The translations under genes were made by a program, and so were the position numbers. A model generated the notes under the pieces. That model made no database searches. It was not told the DNA's origin and saw only the letters and a program-made list of their open reading frames with translations. A DNA stretch of 34,117 nt from Plantactinospora endophytica (GTDB lineage Bacteria; Actinomycetota; Actinomycetes; Mycobacteriales; Micromonosporaceae): assembly GCF_016862915.1 (NCBI RefSeq), contig NZ_BONW01000047.1, forward strand, positions 1-34,117. The letters are read 5' to 3'. Of the stretch, positions 22,718 to 31,135 are shown in pieces. Each line of letters starts with the position of its first letter. The stretch's first letter is position 1.

Positions 22718-23761
22718 ATGGCACCGGTCACCGACCCGCTTGCGCACCACGACCTCCGCCGACTTCCCAAGACCAACCTGCACCTGCACCTGACCGGCTC
22801 GATGCGTCCGACGACGCTGGCCGAACTGGCGGACCGGCACGGGCTGGCGCTGCCCGAACCGCTGCCGGTCGGCACCGTCTCCGGCTGGGCCGCGTTCCAG
22901 GGCCGTTACGAGCTGGCCCGGGCTGCCCTGCGTACCGGCGAGGACCTGGGGCGGGTGGTCGCCGAGGCGACCGCCGACAACCTGGCCGACGGCGCCGGTT
23001 GGGTGGAGATCCAGGTCGACCCGACGACGTACGCCGAACGGCTGGGCGGGCTGGAGCCGGTGGTGGAGGCGGTACTTGCCGGCGCGGCCGGCGGCCGTAC
23101 CGGAGTGGTCCTGGCGGCGAGTTGGGCCGGACCGCCGGCCCAGGCGGACCGGATCGCCCGACTCGCCGCCCGGTACGCCGGGCACGGCGTCGTCGGTTTC
23201 GGCCTCTCCAACGACGAACGCCGGGGCCGGGTCGCCGACTTCGTCCCGGCGATGCGCACGGCGACCGAGGCGGGCCTGCTGGCCGTGCCGCACAGCGGGT
23301 TCTACGAGGCGGCCTGGCACGTCCGGGACTGCGTCACGCGGCTCGGCGCGCACCGGGTCGGGCACGGGCTCAGCGCGGTGCACGACCCGGCCACCCTGGA
23401 ACTGCTCGCCGAGCGAGGGGTGGCGATGGAAGTGTGTCCCAGCTCATATCCACCGTTCGGGGTCACCAGCGATCTGGCGGCCACCCCGCTGCGCGCCCTG
23501 CTGACCGCCGGCGTCCCGGTGGCGCTCGGTACGGACGATCCGCTGCTGTTCGGGACGAACCTGCTCGACCAGTACGCCCTGGCCCGGGACGTACTCGGCT
23601 GCACCGGGGCCGAACTGGCCGGGCTGGCCCGGTCGTCCGTGACGGCCTCCGCCGCGCCGCCGGAACTCCGGGCGGCGATGCTGGCAGGCGTCGAGGAGTG
23701 GCTCGGCGGAATGGACCAAGATAGCGGCAGCGTTTGCTACATCGGGGCGCCGTCCGCGTAG
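22718..23761 (+). CDS. Adenosine-deaminase-like protein lacking the catalytic Glu
   Basis: 347 residues, ADA/AMP-deaminase amidohydrolase family, expected to deaminate a purine or related base. Metal ligands are present: His22 and His24 (NLHLHLTGS), His192, and Asp273 followed by Asp274 in GTDDPLLFGTNL; His216 (VGHG) is also kept. But the HAGE motif, whose Glu protonates the purine ring, reads His192-Ser-Gly-Phe195, with the nearest acid at Glu197. So either chemistry or substrate differs from true adenosine deaminase, or Glu197 substitutes. I chose ATG 22718 because it gives the family start (HHDLRRLPKTNLHLHL); the ribosome-binding site is weak. The PAC2 gene begins 35 bases after its stop, with its own strong ribosome-binding site. 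Confidence 0.8.
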   Translation: MAPVTDPLAHHDLRRLPKTNLHLHLTGSMRPTTLAELADRHGLALPEPLPVGTVSGWAAFQGRYELARAALRTGEDLGRVVAEATADNLADGAGWVEIQVDPTTYAERLGGLEPVVEAVLAGAAGGRTGVVLAASWAGPPAQADRIARLAARYAGHGVVGFGLSNDERRGRVADFVPAMRTATEAGLLAVPHSGFYEAAWHVRDCVTRLGAHRVGHGLSAVHDPATLELLAERGVAMEVCPSSYPPFGVTSDLAATPLRALLTAGVPVALGTDDPLLFGTNLLDQYALARDVLGCTGAELAGLARSSVTASAAPPELRAAMLAGVEEWLGGMDQDSGSVCYIGAPSA

Positions 23762-23796
23762 GCGCGTCCCGGCGTACCCCGAGGAGGTCCTGACCG

Positions 23797-24717
23797 GTGC
23801 TCGACCCGAACGAGCTCTACCAGCTCACCGACGATCTGCCCGAGCTGGGTCAGCCCGTGCTGATCCAGGCGCTTTCCGGCTTCGTCGACGCCGGAAACGC
23901 CACCCGGCTCGCCCGGGAACACCTGGTCTCGGCCCTCGAGTCCCGGACGATCGCCACGTTCGACCTCGACCAACTGCTCGACTACCGGTCCCGGCGCCCG
24001 ACGATGGTCTTCGTCGAGGACCACTGGGAGCACTACGAGCAGCCGAAACTCGAACTGCACCTGCTGCGTGACGACGAGAACACCCCGTTCCTGCTGCTCT
24101 CCGGCCCCGAGCCGGACTTCCAGTGGGAACGGTTCATCGCCGCGCTGACCAGCCTGATCCGGCGGCTCGGCGTACGCGTGACGATCGGGCTGAACGCCAT
24201 CCCGATGGCGGTACCGCACACCCGGCCGATCGGGGTGACCGCACACGCCACCCGGCCCGAGCTGATCACCGGCTACGAGTCCTGGCTGCAACGCATCCAG
24301 GTGCCCGGCAGCGCCGGCAACCTGCTCGAATTCCGGCTCGGCGAGCAGGGCTGGGACGCCGTCGGCTTCGCGGTGCACGTGCCGCACTACGTCGCCCAGA
24401 CCGAATACCCGGGCGCGGCCGAACTTCTGCTGACCTCGGTCTCCCGGGCAACCGGCCTGCTGCTGCCCACCGAGTCGCTGCGGACCGCCGCCGAGGCCGT
24501 CCGGGTCGACATCGACCGGCAGGTGGCGCAGACCGACGAGGCCACCTCGCTGGTACGGGCGCTGGAGGAGCAGTACGACGCCTTCACCCGGGGCCGGGGC
24601 GGGCCGAACCTGCTCGCCAACGAGAGCGGGCCGCTGCCCACCGCCGACGAACTCGGCGCCGAGCTGGAGCGCTTCCTCGCCGAGCAGGGCCGGCCCGGGG
24701 ACAACCCGACCGGCTGA
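23797..24717 (+). CDS. PAC2-family protein
   Basis: 306 residues from a GTG preceded by gaggagg. The PAC2 fold resembles eukaryotic proteasome assembly chaperones. Family stretches: LTDDLPELGQPVLIQALSGF, VDAGNATRLAREHL, FDLDQLLDYRSRRPTMVFVE, PFLLLSGPEPDFQWERFIAA, LNAIPMAVPHTRPIGVTAHA and FAVHVPHYVAQTEYPGAAEL. These proteins are widespread in actinobacteria, which also have proteasomes, but a role in proteasome assembly has not been established for them as far as I know. The C-terminal 40 residues are charged and probably flexible. A 12-bp terminator hairpin follows the stop. Confidence 0.88.
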   Translation: MLDPNELYQLTDDLPELGQPVLIQALSGFVDAGNATRLAREHLVSALESRTIATFDLDQLLDYRSRRPTMVFVEDHWEHYEQPKLELHLLRDDENTPFLLLSGPEPDFQWERFIAALTSLIRRLGVRVTIGLNAIPMAVPHTRPIGVTAHATRPELITGYESWLQRIQVPGSAGNLLEFRLGEQGWDAVGFAVHVPHYVAQTEYPGAAELLLTSVSRATGLLLPTESLRTAAEAVRVDIDRQVAQTDEATSLVRALEEQYDAFTRGRGGPNLLANESGPLPTADELGAELERFLAEQGRPGDNPTG

Positions 24718-24746
24718 CCGGGCAACTCCCACCAGGGACGACGACG

Positions 24747-24777
24747 CGGCAGGCGGCGGCTCCGGCGCCGCCTGCCG
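24747..24777. terminator. Terminator hairpin after the PAC2 gene
   Basis: cggcaggcggcg (24747-24758) pairs perfectly with 24766-24777 around the loop gctccgg, 29 bases after the PAC2 stop and 33 bases before the exonuclease start. Confidence 0.7.
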
Positions 24778-24810
24778 GCAGGCCGGGCCGGGATCGGGCA
24801 GGCTGGGCAC

Positions 24811-25629
24811 ATGCGCCTGGCGACCTGGAACGTCAACTCGGTGAAGGCCCGCCTCCCCCGGCTGCTGGACTGGCTCGCCGGTACCCGGCCGGACGTCGTC
24901 TGCCTCCAGGAGACGAAGTGCCCGGACGGCTCGTTCCCGGTCGCCGAGGTCGGTGAGCTGGGCTACGAGGTGGCCAGCCACAGCGACGGGCGGTGGAACG
25001 GGGTGGCGATCCTGTCCCGGGTCGGCCTCGACGACGTGGCGGTCGGGTTCACCGACGAGCCCGGGTTCCCGGAGCCGGAGGCCAGGTCGATCTCCGCGAC
25101 CTGCGCCGGGCTCCGCGTCTGGTCGATCTACGTGCCGAACGGGCGTACCCCGGACTCGCCGCACTACGAGTACAAGCTCGCCTGGTTCGCGGTGCTGCGT
25201 GACGCGCTCGCCGCCGAGCTGCGTACCGGCCGGGCGCTGGTGGTCTGCGGCGACTACAACGTGGCGCCGACCGACGCCGACGTCTGGGATCCGGCCCTCT
25301 TCGTCGGCTCCACCCACGTGACCCCGGCGGAGCGCCAGGCCCTGGCCGACCTGCGTGCCCTCGGCCTCACCGACGTGGTGCCGACGCCGATGAAGGGGCC
25401 GCACCCGTTCACGTACTGGGACTACCGGGCCGGGATGTTCCACCAGAACAAGGGCATGCGGATCGACCTGGTTTACGCCACCGGATCCTTCGCCGGCACC
25501 GTCACCTCGGCGTACGTCGACCGGGAGGCCCGCAAGGGCAAGGGGCCGTCCGACCACGCCCCGATCGTGGTGGACGCCGGGTTCGACGGGGTGGGGCCGC
25601 CTCCGGCGGACCGCCCCGGGTCCGGGTGA
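24811..25629 (+). CDS. xth: Exodeoxyribonuclease III (AP endonuclease)
   Basis: 272 residues, the standard length for XthA-type enzymes, which cut DNA at abasic sites and trim 3' ends in base excision repair. All catalytic signatures are there: TWNVNSVKARLPRLLDWL, CLQETKCPD (metal-binding Glu), IYVPNGRTPDSPHYEYKLAW, VCGDYNVAP (Asp and Asn of the active site), FTYWDYRAGMFHQNKGMRID, LVYA, and GPSDHAPIVVD (catalytic Asp-His). The ATG at 24811 starts exactly at the family N-terminus, RLATWNVNS. The last 20 residues are a Pro/Gly tail. Confidence 0.95.
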   Translation: MRLATWNVNSVKARLPRLLDWLAGTRPDVVCLQETKCPDGSFPVAEVGELGYEVASHSDGRWNGVAILSRVGLDDVAVGFTDEPGFPEPEARSISATCAGLRVWSIYVPNGRTPDSPHYEYKLAWFAVLRDALAAELRTGRALVVCGDYNVAPTDADVWDPALFVGSTHVTPAERQALADLRALGLTDVVPTPMKGPHPFTYWDYRAGMFHQNKGMRIDLVYATGSFAGTVTSAYVDREARKGKGPSDHAPIVVDAGFDGVGPPPADRPGSG

Positions 25630-25705
25630 CGGGATCAGCTGCGGCGCTCGCCGACGGGTCGGGTTCCGCGGGCCGCTCGGCAGATCCGGACAATAGAGTG
25701 GAGAC

Positions 25706-26044
25706 ATGGCAGTCGTGAAGATCAACGCGATCGAGGTACCGCCGGACTCCGGCCCCGAACTGGAGCGCCGGTTCGCCGCGCGGCAGGGGGCGGTCGAGAA
25801 CTCCCCCGGATTCCTCGGCTTCGAACTGCTCCGACCGGTGGCCGGCGAGAGCCGCTACTTCGTCTACACGAAGTGGGAGAGCGAGGAGGCGTACCAGGCC
25901 TGGGCGAGCGGGCCGGCCCGGGAGGCGCACGCGCGTGGCCCGGCCGGCGGCGGGTCGAGCGGCGAGCAGCCGAGGCCGGTCGCCACCGGCGCCACGCTGC
26001 TCGAGTTCGAGGTGGTCCAGCAGGCCGCCCCGACCGCGCCGTAG
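25706..26044 (+). CDS. Antibiotic-biosynthesis-monooxygenase (ABM) domain protein
   Basis: 112 residues. A ferredoxin-like ABM fold is suggested by VVKINAIEVPPDSGPELERR, FAARQGAVENSPGFLGFELL and ESRYFVYTKWESEEAYQAWA. This arrangement resembles the small haem-degrading monooxygenases of the IsdG/MhuD type and many uncharacterised relatives. Haem binding is not provable here, although a histidine lies in REAHARG near residue 75. The C-terminal third is Gly/Ser/Pro-rich before a last strand (TLLEFEVVQQ). The start ATG follows gtggag. Its stop is only 4 bases from the end of the convergent sortase gene. Confidence 0.78.
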   Translation: MAVVKINAIEVPPDSGPELERRFAARQGAVENSPGFLGFELLRPVAGESRYFVYTKWESEEAYQAWASGPAREAHARGPAGGGSSGEQPRPVATGATLLEFEVVQQAAPTAP

Positions 26045-26048
26045 CGCG

Positions 26049-26759
26049 TCAGGGCTCTCGGGAGTCGACCAGGGACGCGAAGGCGATGATGTTGTCGGAG
26101 TAGCCGGTGCCGCCGCCGACCCACCGCCCGCCGCAGGTGATCAGGCGGAGCCAGGGACGGCGGAAGTCGCCGTACACCCGCTCGGCGGGCAACCTGTCCT
26201 TGTCGAAGTGCTCGACCGAGTTGACTTCGAAAATCGCCACCGACCGGTCCTGCCGGGTCACCTCGATCCGGGCGCCGGGCCTGAGCTTCACCAGGTCGTG
26301 GAAGACCGACGGTCCGGTACGGGTGTCCGCGTGCCCGACGATGATGGCCGGGCCGAACTGCCCCGGGGTGGGTCCGCGCTCGTACCAGCCGACCTCGTTG
26401 TGCCGGTCCAGCGCGGGTACGGCGATCGAACCGTCCTCGGCCAGCCCGACCCGGTGCACCGGGGCACCCACCCCGATCGACGGCACCGCGAGTCTCACCG
26501 GCCGGCTCGGGGTGAGTACCGGAAAGTCCCGGGGTGGTTCCTTGCTGCCGCCGCCCAGCCACCGCCACGGCCCGCCCGCCGACCCGCCCAGCCCGGCGCC
26601 GGTGGCGAAGACCCCGACCAGTACCAGCACGATCGCCAGTGGGCCGATCATGCTCCGGCGGGGGCGGCCGGCGCCCGAACGGGCCGCCGGGTGCCGCAGG
26701 TGGGCCGCCGGCTGCCGGGCGCCGACCCAGGGCCGCCGGCCGGTGGAGGTACGCGCCAT
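26049..26759 (-). CDS. Class F sortase
   Basis: 236 residues; cysteine transpeptidase that would attach or process surface proteins. A basic N-terminus (1-36) precedes a membrane anchor at about 37-60 (MIGPLAIVLVLVGVFATGAG), then a linker and the sortase beta-barrel (about 85-232). The catalytic His143 is in VGHADT and Cys209 in LITCGG. The third catalytic Arg is not obvious at the usual place, where the sequence reads GYSDNIIAF; Arg205 or Arg212 are alternatives. Class F fits the actinobacterial origin, short length and lone TCGG context. The start is ATG 26759. The gene lies 19 bases downstream of a secreted, C-terminally anchored protein on the same strand, which is a likely client. Confidence 0.88.
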   Translation of the reverse strand: MARTSTGRRPWVGARQPAAHLRHPAARSGAGRPRRSMIGPLAIVLVLVGVFATGAGLGGSAGGPWRWLGGGSKEPPRDFPVLTPSRPVRLAVPSIGVGAPVHRVGLAEDGSIAVPALDRHNEVGWYERGPTPGQFGPAIIVGHADTRTGPSVFHDLVKLRPGARIEVTRQDRSVAIFEVNSVEHFDKDRLPAERVYGDFRRPWLRLITCGGRWVGGGTGYSDNIIAFASLVDSREP

Positions 26760-26778
26760 CGCCGGGACTCCTCCCCGG

Positions 26779-27300
26779 TCAGGTCCGACGCGGGGGCGTC
26801 GACCGGGTCCGGCGGCGGAGGGCCACCAGGCCGAGCAGGGCACCGAGTACCGTGCTGCCCAGCCCTCCGGCCACCAGCAGGCCGCTCCGGTCGTCCCCGG
26901 CGCTGCCCCCGAACCCGGTCGCCGGGCCCCGGTTCGGCCGGGTCGCGCCCACCACCATCAGCCGGGTGGAGCCGTTCTTGCCGTCCGGGCAGCTCAGCCG
27001 GACCCGGTAGGTGTCCGCCCGGGTCTTCTCCGGCACGGTGGCGACGGCGGTGAGGAATCCGGCCTGCGGCTGCACGGTCACGGTGCCGAACGCCTCCGAC
27101 TCGACCGTGGCCGGCTGGGTGTTGCTGGTGCAGCTCGCCTTGATGCCGACCATGAAACCGGCCTCGACGGTGCTCGGGTTGACCTGCACGAAGACGTCGG
27201 CGGCGCGGGCCGGCGCGGGTGTGCCCAGGATCGCGGCCAGGACCGTGGTCACGGCGAGCGGGGCACCGCAGAGGATCGCGGTCCGTCGACGCGTGGCCAC
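26779..27300 (-). CDS. Surface protein with sorting-signal-like C-terminus, possible sortase substrate
   Basis: 173 residues from a GTG at 27300 after a purine-rich site (aagggggg). A signal peptide spans 1-34 (cleavage about ARA/AD). The mature part (35-120) looks like one beta-sandwich domain with a Cys pair (Cys57, Cys104). Then come GPATG (125-129), a short Gly/Asp linker, a hydrophobic helix (141-161) and an Arg-rich tail starting RRRTRS. This motif-helix-charge order is that of sortase substrates, except that GPATG replaces the usual LPxTG. The gene sits immediately upstream of the class F sortase. I do not know a named family for the domain; a plain membrane-anchored protein is the alternative. 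Confidence 0.7.
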   Translation of the reverse strand: MATRRRTAILCGAPLAVTTVLAAILGTPAPARAADVFVQVNPSTVEAGFMVGIKASCTSNTQPATVESEAFGTVTVQPQAGFLTAVATVPEKTRADTYRVRLSCPDGKNGSTRLMVVGATRPNRGPATGFGGSAGDDRSGLLVAGGLGSTVLGALLGLVALRRRTRSTPPRRT

Positions 27301-27458
27301 TGGTCCCCCCTTCCGGCGCTCGGGCAGGGCCGGGCGCGCGGGGCCCGGGGCCTGCCGTACCAAGAAATCCTCTCATCTGTCGACGCCGAGCACACCCGGT
27401 CGGAGGTTCTCGGGTAGATCCGCTCTCGGCGCCTTCGATCGCGTACGCTGACGGTCCC

Positions 27459-28370
27459 GTGACCCTCACCAGCCAGAACCAGAGCGCCGTACCCGCGCCG
27501 GCCCGGCCCGCGACCGCCGGAGCGCCGCGCCCGGTGCCGTCGGGGCGGCTGGCCCAGATCCGCACCTTCCATCCGCGCCGGGGCCGACTCAGCGCCCGGC
27601 ACCTGGATGCGCTGGACCGGCTCTGGCCCCGGTACGGCCTGACCGTCCCGCCCGAGCTGACTAGCGTCGGGAGCACCGGCTCGAACCCCGGGAACACCGG
27701 CACGGCGCCCGGGAACGCCCGAACGAGCGCCGAGGACGCCGGAACCGGACAGGCTGGGAGTGTGTCCTCCGGCGCGGGGTGGCTGGACCTGGTCGAGTTG
27801 TTCGGGCGGCGGGCGCCGGTGGTGCTGGAGATCGGTTCCGGGATGGGTGACGCCACCGTGGCGATGGCCGCCGCCGACCCGAGCCGGGACTACCTCGCCG
27901 TCGAGGTGCACACCCCCGGCATCGCCAACCTGCTCGCGCTCACCGAACAGCACGGGCTGACAAACGTCCGGATCGCCCAGGGCGACGCGCTGGACCTCGT
28001 CCGGCACCTGCTGCTGCCGGACCGGCTGGACGCCGTACACGTCTTCTTTCCCGACCCGTGGCCGAAGCCCCGGCACCACAAGCGCCGGCTGGTCCAGCCG
28101 GCGCACGTCGCGCTGCTCCGCTCCCGCCTGGTGACCGGGGGCATCCTGCACTGCGCCACCGACTGGCCCGAGTACGCCGAGAGCATGCGCGACACCCTGA
28201 CCGCCGACCCGGAGCTGGAGAACGTCTTCCCGGGCTACGCCCCGCGCCCCGCGCACCGGCCGGTGACCAAGTTCGAGCGGCGCGGTACGGCCGCCGGCCG
28301 GCCGATCCTCGACCTGGTCTTCCGCCGATACCGGAAACCCGTCGCCGGGCCCGACGATCGGCCGGCCTGA
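27459..28370 (+). CDS. trmB: tRNA (guanosine-46-N7)-methyltransferase TrmB
   Basis: 303 residues. It methylates G46 in the variable loop of tRNA, using S-adenosylmethionine. The N-terminal region RLAQIRTFHPRRGRLSARHL and the SAM domain are clear: VVLEIGSGMGDATVAMAAAD, YLAVEVHTPGIANLL, VRIAQGDALDLV, VFFPDPWPKPRHHKRRLVQP and the C-terminal TKFERRG. The family is usually near 210-260 residues. The excess here is an N-terminal extension and a low-complexity insert at about 68-106 (GSTGSNPGNTGTAPGNARTS) between the RNA-binding start and the SAM domain. The GTG at 27459 lies 9 bases after TACGCT, a possible -10 element, so the message may be near-leaderless. Confidence 0.92.
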   Translation: MTLTSQNQSAVPAPARPATAGAPRPVPSGRLAQIRTFHPRRGRLSARHLDALDRLWPRYGLTVPPELTSVGSTGSNPGNTGTAPGNARTSAEDAGTGQAGSVSSGAGWLDLVELFGRRAPVVLEIGSGMGDATVAMAAADPSRDYLAVEVHTPGIANLLALTEQHGLTNVRIAQGDALDLVRHLLLPDRLDAVHVFFPDPWPKPRHHKRRLVQPAHVALLRSRLVTGGILHCATDWPEYAESMRDTLTADPELENVFPGYAPRPAHRPVTKFERRGTAAGRPILDLVFRRYRKPVAGPDDRPA

Positions 28371-28438
28371 CGAGATCGCCCGGAACGGACCCGGCGGACC
28401 GGAGACGAGATCACCCGGACCGGATCGGGCGGACCGGA
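28369..28438. repeat. 35-bp imperfect tandem duplication
   Basis: 28369-28403 and 28404-28438 are adjacent copies of a 35-base unit beginning gacgagatc and ending gcggaccgga, with only about five differences. The first copy includes the trmB stop codon. It fills most of the gap before the DUF3516 helicase gene. Confidence 0.75.
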
Positions 28439-28485
28439 CCGGGCGATTGGCGTTGCCGAGCCGGGACAGGCACCATGGACCGGCT

Positions 28486-30984
28486 ATGACGCTCACCGAC
28501 CAGCTGCCGGGCAGCGCCGACCCCGACGCCCTCTTCGACGCGTTCGCCGGTTGGGCGCAGGAGCGTGGCCTGAGCCTCTATCCGCACCAGGAGGAGGCGC
28601 TGATCGAGATCGTCTCCGGGGCGAACCTGATCCTGAGCACCCCGACCGGCTCCGGCAAGAGCCTGGTCGCCACCGGTGCACACTTCGCGGCCCTGGCCGA
28701 CGACCGGGTCAGCTTCTACACCGCGCCGATCAAGGCGCTGGTCTCGGAGAAGTTCTTCGCGCTCTGCGACATCTTCGGCGCGGAGAACGTCGGGATGCTG
28801 ACCGGCGACGCCAGCGTCAACGAGGACGCGCCGATCATCTGCTGCACGGCCGAGATCCTGGCCAACATCGCGCTGCGGGACGGCGACCGGGCCGACGTCG
28901 GCATGGTGATCATGGACGAGTTCCACTTCTACGCCGAGCCGGACCGGGGCTGGGCCTGGCAGGTGCCGCTGATCGAGCTGCCACAGGCGCAGTTCGTGCT
29001 GATGTCCGCCACCCTGGGCGACGTCACCCGGTTCACCGAAGACCTGACCCGGCGTACCGGACGTTCGACCGCGCTGGTCAAGAACGCCGAGCGACCCGTA
29101 CCGCTGATGTTCTCGTACGCGATGACGCCGCTGCACGAGACCCTGGAGGAACTGCTCTCCACCCGGCAGGCGCCGATCTACGTGGTGCACTTCACCCAGG
29201 CCGCCGCGCTGGAACGCGCCCAGGCGCTGATGAGCGTGAACGTCGCGACCCGGGCCGAGAAGGACATGATCGCCGAGGCGATCGGCAACTTCCGGTTCAC
29301 CGCCGGCTTCGGGCGTACGCTGTCGCGGCTTGTCCGGCACGGCATCGGGGTACACCACGCGGGGATGCTGCCGAAGTACCGGCGGCTGGTGGAGACCCTG
29401 GCACAGGCGGGGCTGCTGAAGGTCATCTGCGGCACCGACACCCTCGGGGTCGGCATCAACGTGCCGATCCGCACGGTCCTGTTCACCGGCCTGTCGAAGT
29501 ACGACGGGGTAAAGACCCGGCTGCTCAAGGCGCGCGAGTTCCACCAGATCGCCGGTCGGGCCGGCCGGGCCGGCTTCGACACCCTGGGCACGGTGGTGGT
29601 GCAGGCGCCGGAGCACGTGATCGAGAACGAGAAGGCCCTCGCCAAGGCGGGCGACGATCCGAAGAAGCGCCGCAAGGTGGTCCGGAAGAAGCCGCCGGAG
29701 GGCTCGATCGGCTGGGGCCGGCCCACCTTCGAACGACTGGTCGAGGCCGAGCCGGAGCCGCTGACCTCCAGCTTCCAGGTCAGCCACGCGATGCTGCTCA
29801 ACGTGATCAGCCGGCCCGGCGACGCGTTCGCCGCGATGCGGCACCTGCTGACCGACAACCACGAGGACGGCGCGGCACGGCGGAAGCACATCCGCCGGGC
29901 CATCGCCATCTACCGGGCGCTGCTGGCCGGCGGCGTGGTCGAGCGGCTCACCGAGCCGGACGAGACGGGCCGACTGGTACGCCTCACCGTCGACCTCCAG
30001 CTCGACTTCGCGCTCAACCAGCCGCTCTCGCCGTTCGCGCTGGCCGCGATCGAACTGCTGGACACCGCGTCCCCGACCTACGCGCTGGACGTACTGTCCG
30101 TGATCGAGTCCACTCTGGACAACCCACGGCAGATCCTCTCGGCGCAGCAGTTCAAGGCCCGGGGCGAGGCGGTCGCCGCGATGAAGGCCGACGGCATCGA
30201 GTACGAGGCCCGGCTCGAACTGCTCGACGAGGTGACCCACCCGAAGCCGCTCGCCGAGCTGCTGGACGCCGCGTACGAGATGTACCGGCAGGGGCATCCG
30301 TGGGTGGCCGACTACGAGCTGCGGCCGAAGTCGGTGGTCCGGGACATGTACGAACGCGCGATGACCTTCGTCGAGTACGTCAACTTCTACGGCCTGTCCC
30401 GGTCCGAGGGGCTGGTGCTGCGCTACCTCGCGGACGCGTACAAGGCGCTGCGGCAGACGGTGCCCGAGGACGCCAAGACCGAGGAACTGATCGACCTGAT
30501 CGAGTGGCTCGGCGAGTTGGTCCGGCAGGTCGACTCCAGCCTGATCGACGAGTGGGAGCGGCTGCGCAACCCGGCCGAGGCGGCGACCCTGGTGGTCGAC
30601 GACAAGCCGCCGGCGGTCACCGGCAACGTGCGGGCGTTCCGGGTACTGGTCCGCAACGCGCTGTTCCGTCGGGTGGAGTTGGCCGCGTTGCGCCGCTGGG
30701 ACGAGCTGGGCTCGCTCGACACCGAGGACGGCTGGGACGCCGACGCCTGGGCCGACGCGCTGGAGCCGTACTTCGAGACGTACGACGAGATCGGCACCGG
30801 GCCGGCGGCACGCGGACCGGCGCTGTTGATGATCGAGCAGGGTCGGGACCGCTGGACGGTACGGCAGATCTTCGACGACCCGGACGGCGACCACGACTGG
30901 GGGATCAGCGCCGAGGTCGACCTCGCCGCCTCCGACGCGGCCGGCGCCGCCGTGCTCCGGGTCACCGAGGTCGGCCAGCTCTAA
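28486..30984 (+). CDS. DEAD/DEAH-box helicase with DUF3516 C-terminal region
   Basis: 832 residues, superfamily 2 helicase of the Ski2-like kind, probably acting on RNA. Motifs in order: Q-like YPHQEEA, Walker A TPTGSGKS, APIKALVSEKF, MDEFHFY (motif II in DExH form), MSATLGDVTRF (III), YVVHFTQAAALERAQ (IV), GVHHAGMLPKYRRLVE and CGTDTLGVGINVPIRTV (V), then HQIAGRAGRAG (VI). After residue 400, a basic patch (KKRRKVVRKKPPEG) leads into the long helical region known as DUF3516, restricted largely to actinobacteria. The ATG at 28486 starts MTLTDQLPGS; an in-frame TTG 39 bases earlier is possible. No partner gene is evident, and the natural substrate is unknown. Confidence 0.9.
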   Translation: MTLTDQLPGSADPDALFDAFAGWAQERGLSLYPHQEEALIEIVSGANLILSTPTGSGKSLVATGAHFAALADDRVSFYTAPIKALVSEKFFALCDIFGAENVGMLTGDASVNEDAPIICCTAEILANIALRDGDRADVGMVIMDEFHFYAEPDRGWAWQVPLIELPQAQFVLMSATLGDVTRFTEDLTRRTGRSTALVKNAERPVPLMFSYAMTPLHETLEELLSTRQAPIYVVHFTQAAALERAQALMSVNVATRAEKDMIAEAIGNFRFTAGFGRTLSRLVRHGIGVHHAGMLPKYRRLVETLAQAGLLKVICGTDTLGVGINVPIRTVLFTGLSKYDGVKTRLLKAREFHQIAGRAGRAGFDTLGTVVVQAPEHVIENEKALAKAGDDPKKRRKVVRKKPPEGSIGWGRPTFERLVEAEPEPLTSSFQVSHAMLLNVISRPGDAFAAMRHLLTDNHEDGAARRKHIRRAIAIYRALLAGGVVERLTEPDETGRLVRLTVDLQLDFALNQPLSPFALAAIELLDTASPTYALDVLSVIESTLDNPRQILSAQQFKARGEAVAAMKADGIEYEARLELLDEVTHPKPLAELLDAAYEMYRQGHPWVADYELRPKSVVRDMYERAMTFVEYVNFYGLSRSEGLVLRYLADAYKALRQTVPEDAKTEELIDLIEWLGELVRQVDSSLIDEWERLRNPAEAATLVVDDKPPAVTGNVRAFRVLVRNALFRRVELAALRRWDELGSLDTEDGWDADAWADALEPYFETYDEIGTGPAARGPALLMIEQGRDRWTVRQIFDDPDGDHDWGISAEVDLAASDAAGAAVLRVTEVGQL

Positions 30985-30998
30985 CCCGCCGTCCCCCG

Positions 30999-31135
30999 GC
31001 GACCGTTCCTCCAACCGCTGTTCTCCCGCGGCCGTTCCTGCGGCCGCTGTTCGCAGCGGCCCTCTCTCCGGCCGTGTTCTCCGGCGGCCGTTGCTCCAGC
31101 CGCTGTTCCGGCGGTTCCGGCAGCCGTTGTGGGAC
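30999..31135. repeat. 28-bp intergenic tandem repeat, about 5 copies
   Basis: Units begin at about 30999, 31028, 31056, 31084 and 31111; the shared pattern is gcggccgttcct then ccggccgctgttct. Each unit holds short inverted arms. In the second copy, gcggccg and cggccgc (31028-31047) can form a 7-bp stem with a 6-nt loop. The array fills nearly the whole gap after the helicase gene, so it could serve as terminator or mRNA 3' end. It has no clear coding potential. Confidence 0.72.

Noticed and set aside
20155-23724. A 1189-codon plus-strand frame running through EcsC, lysozyme-like and deaminase regions
   Set aside because: Sequence is Gly/Arg/Pro-rich without any domain, and it overlaps well-supported genes in other frames.
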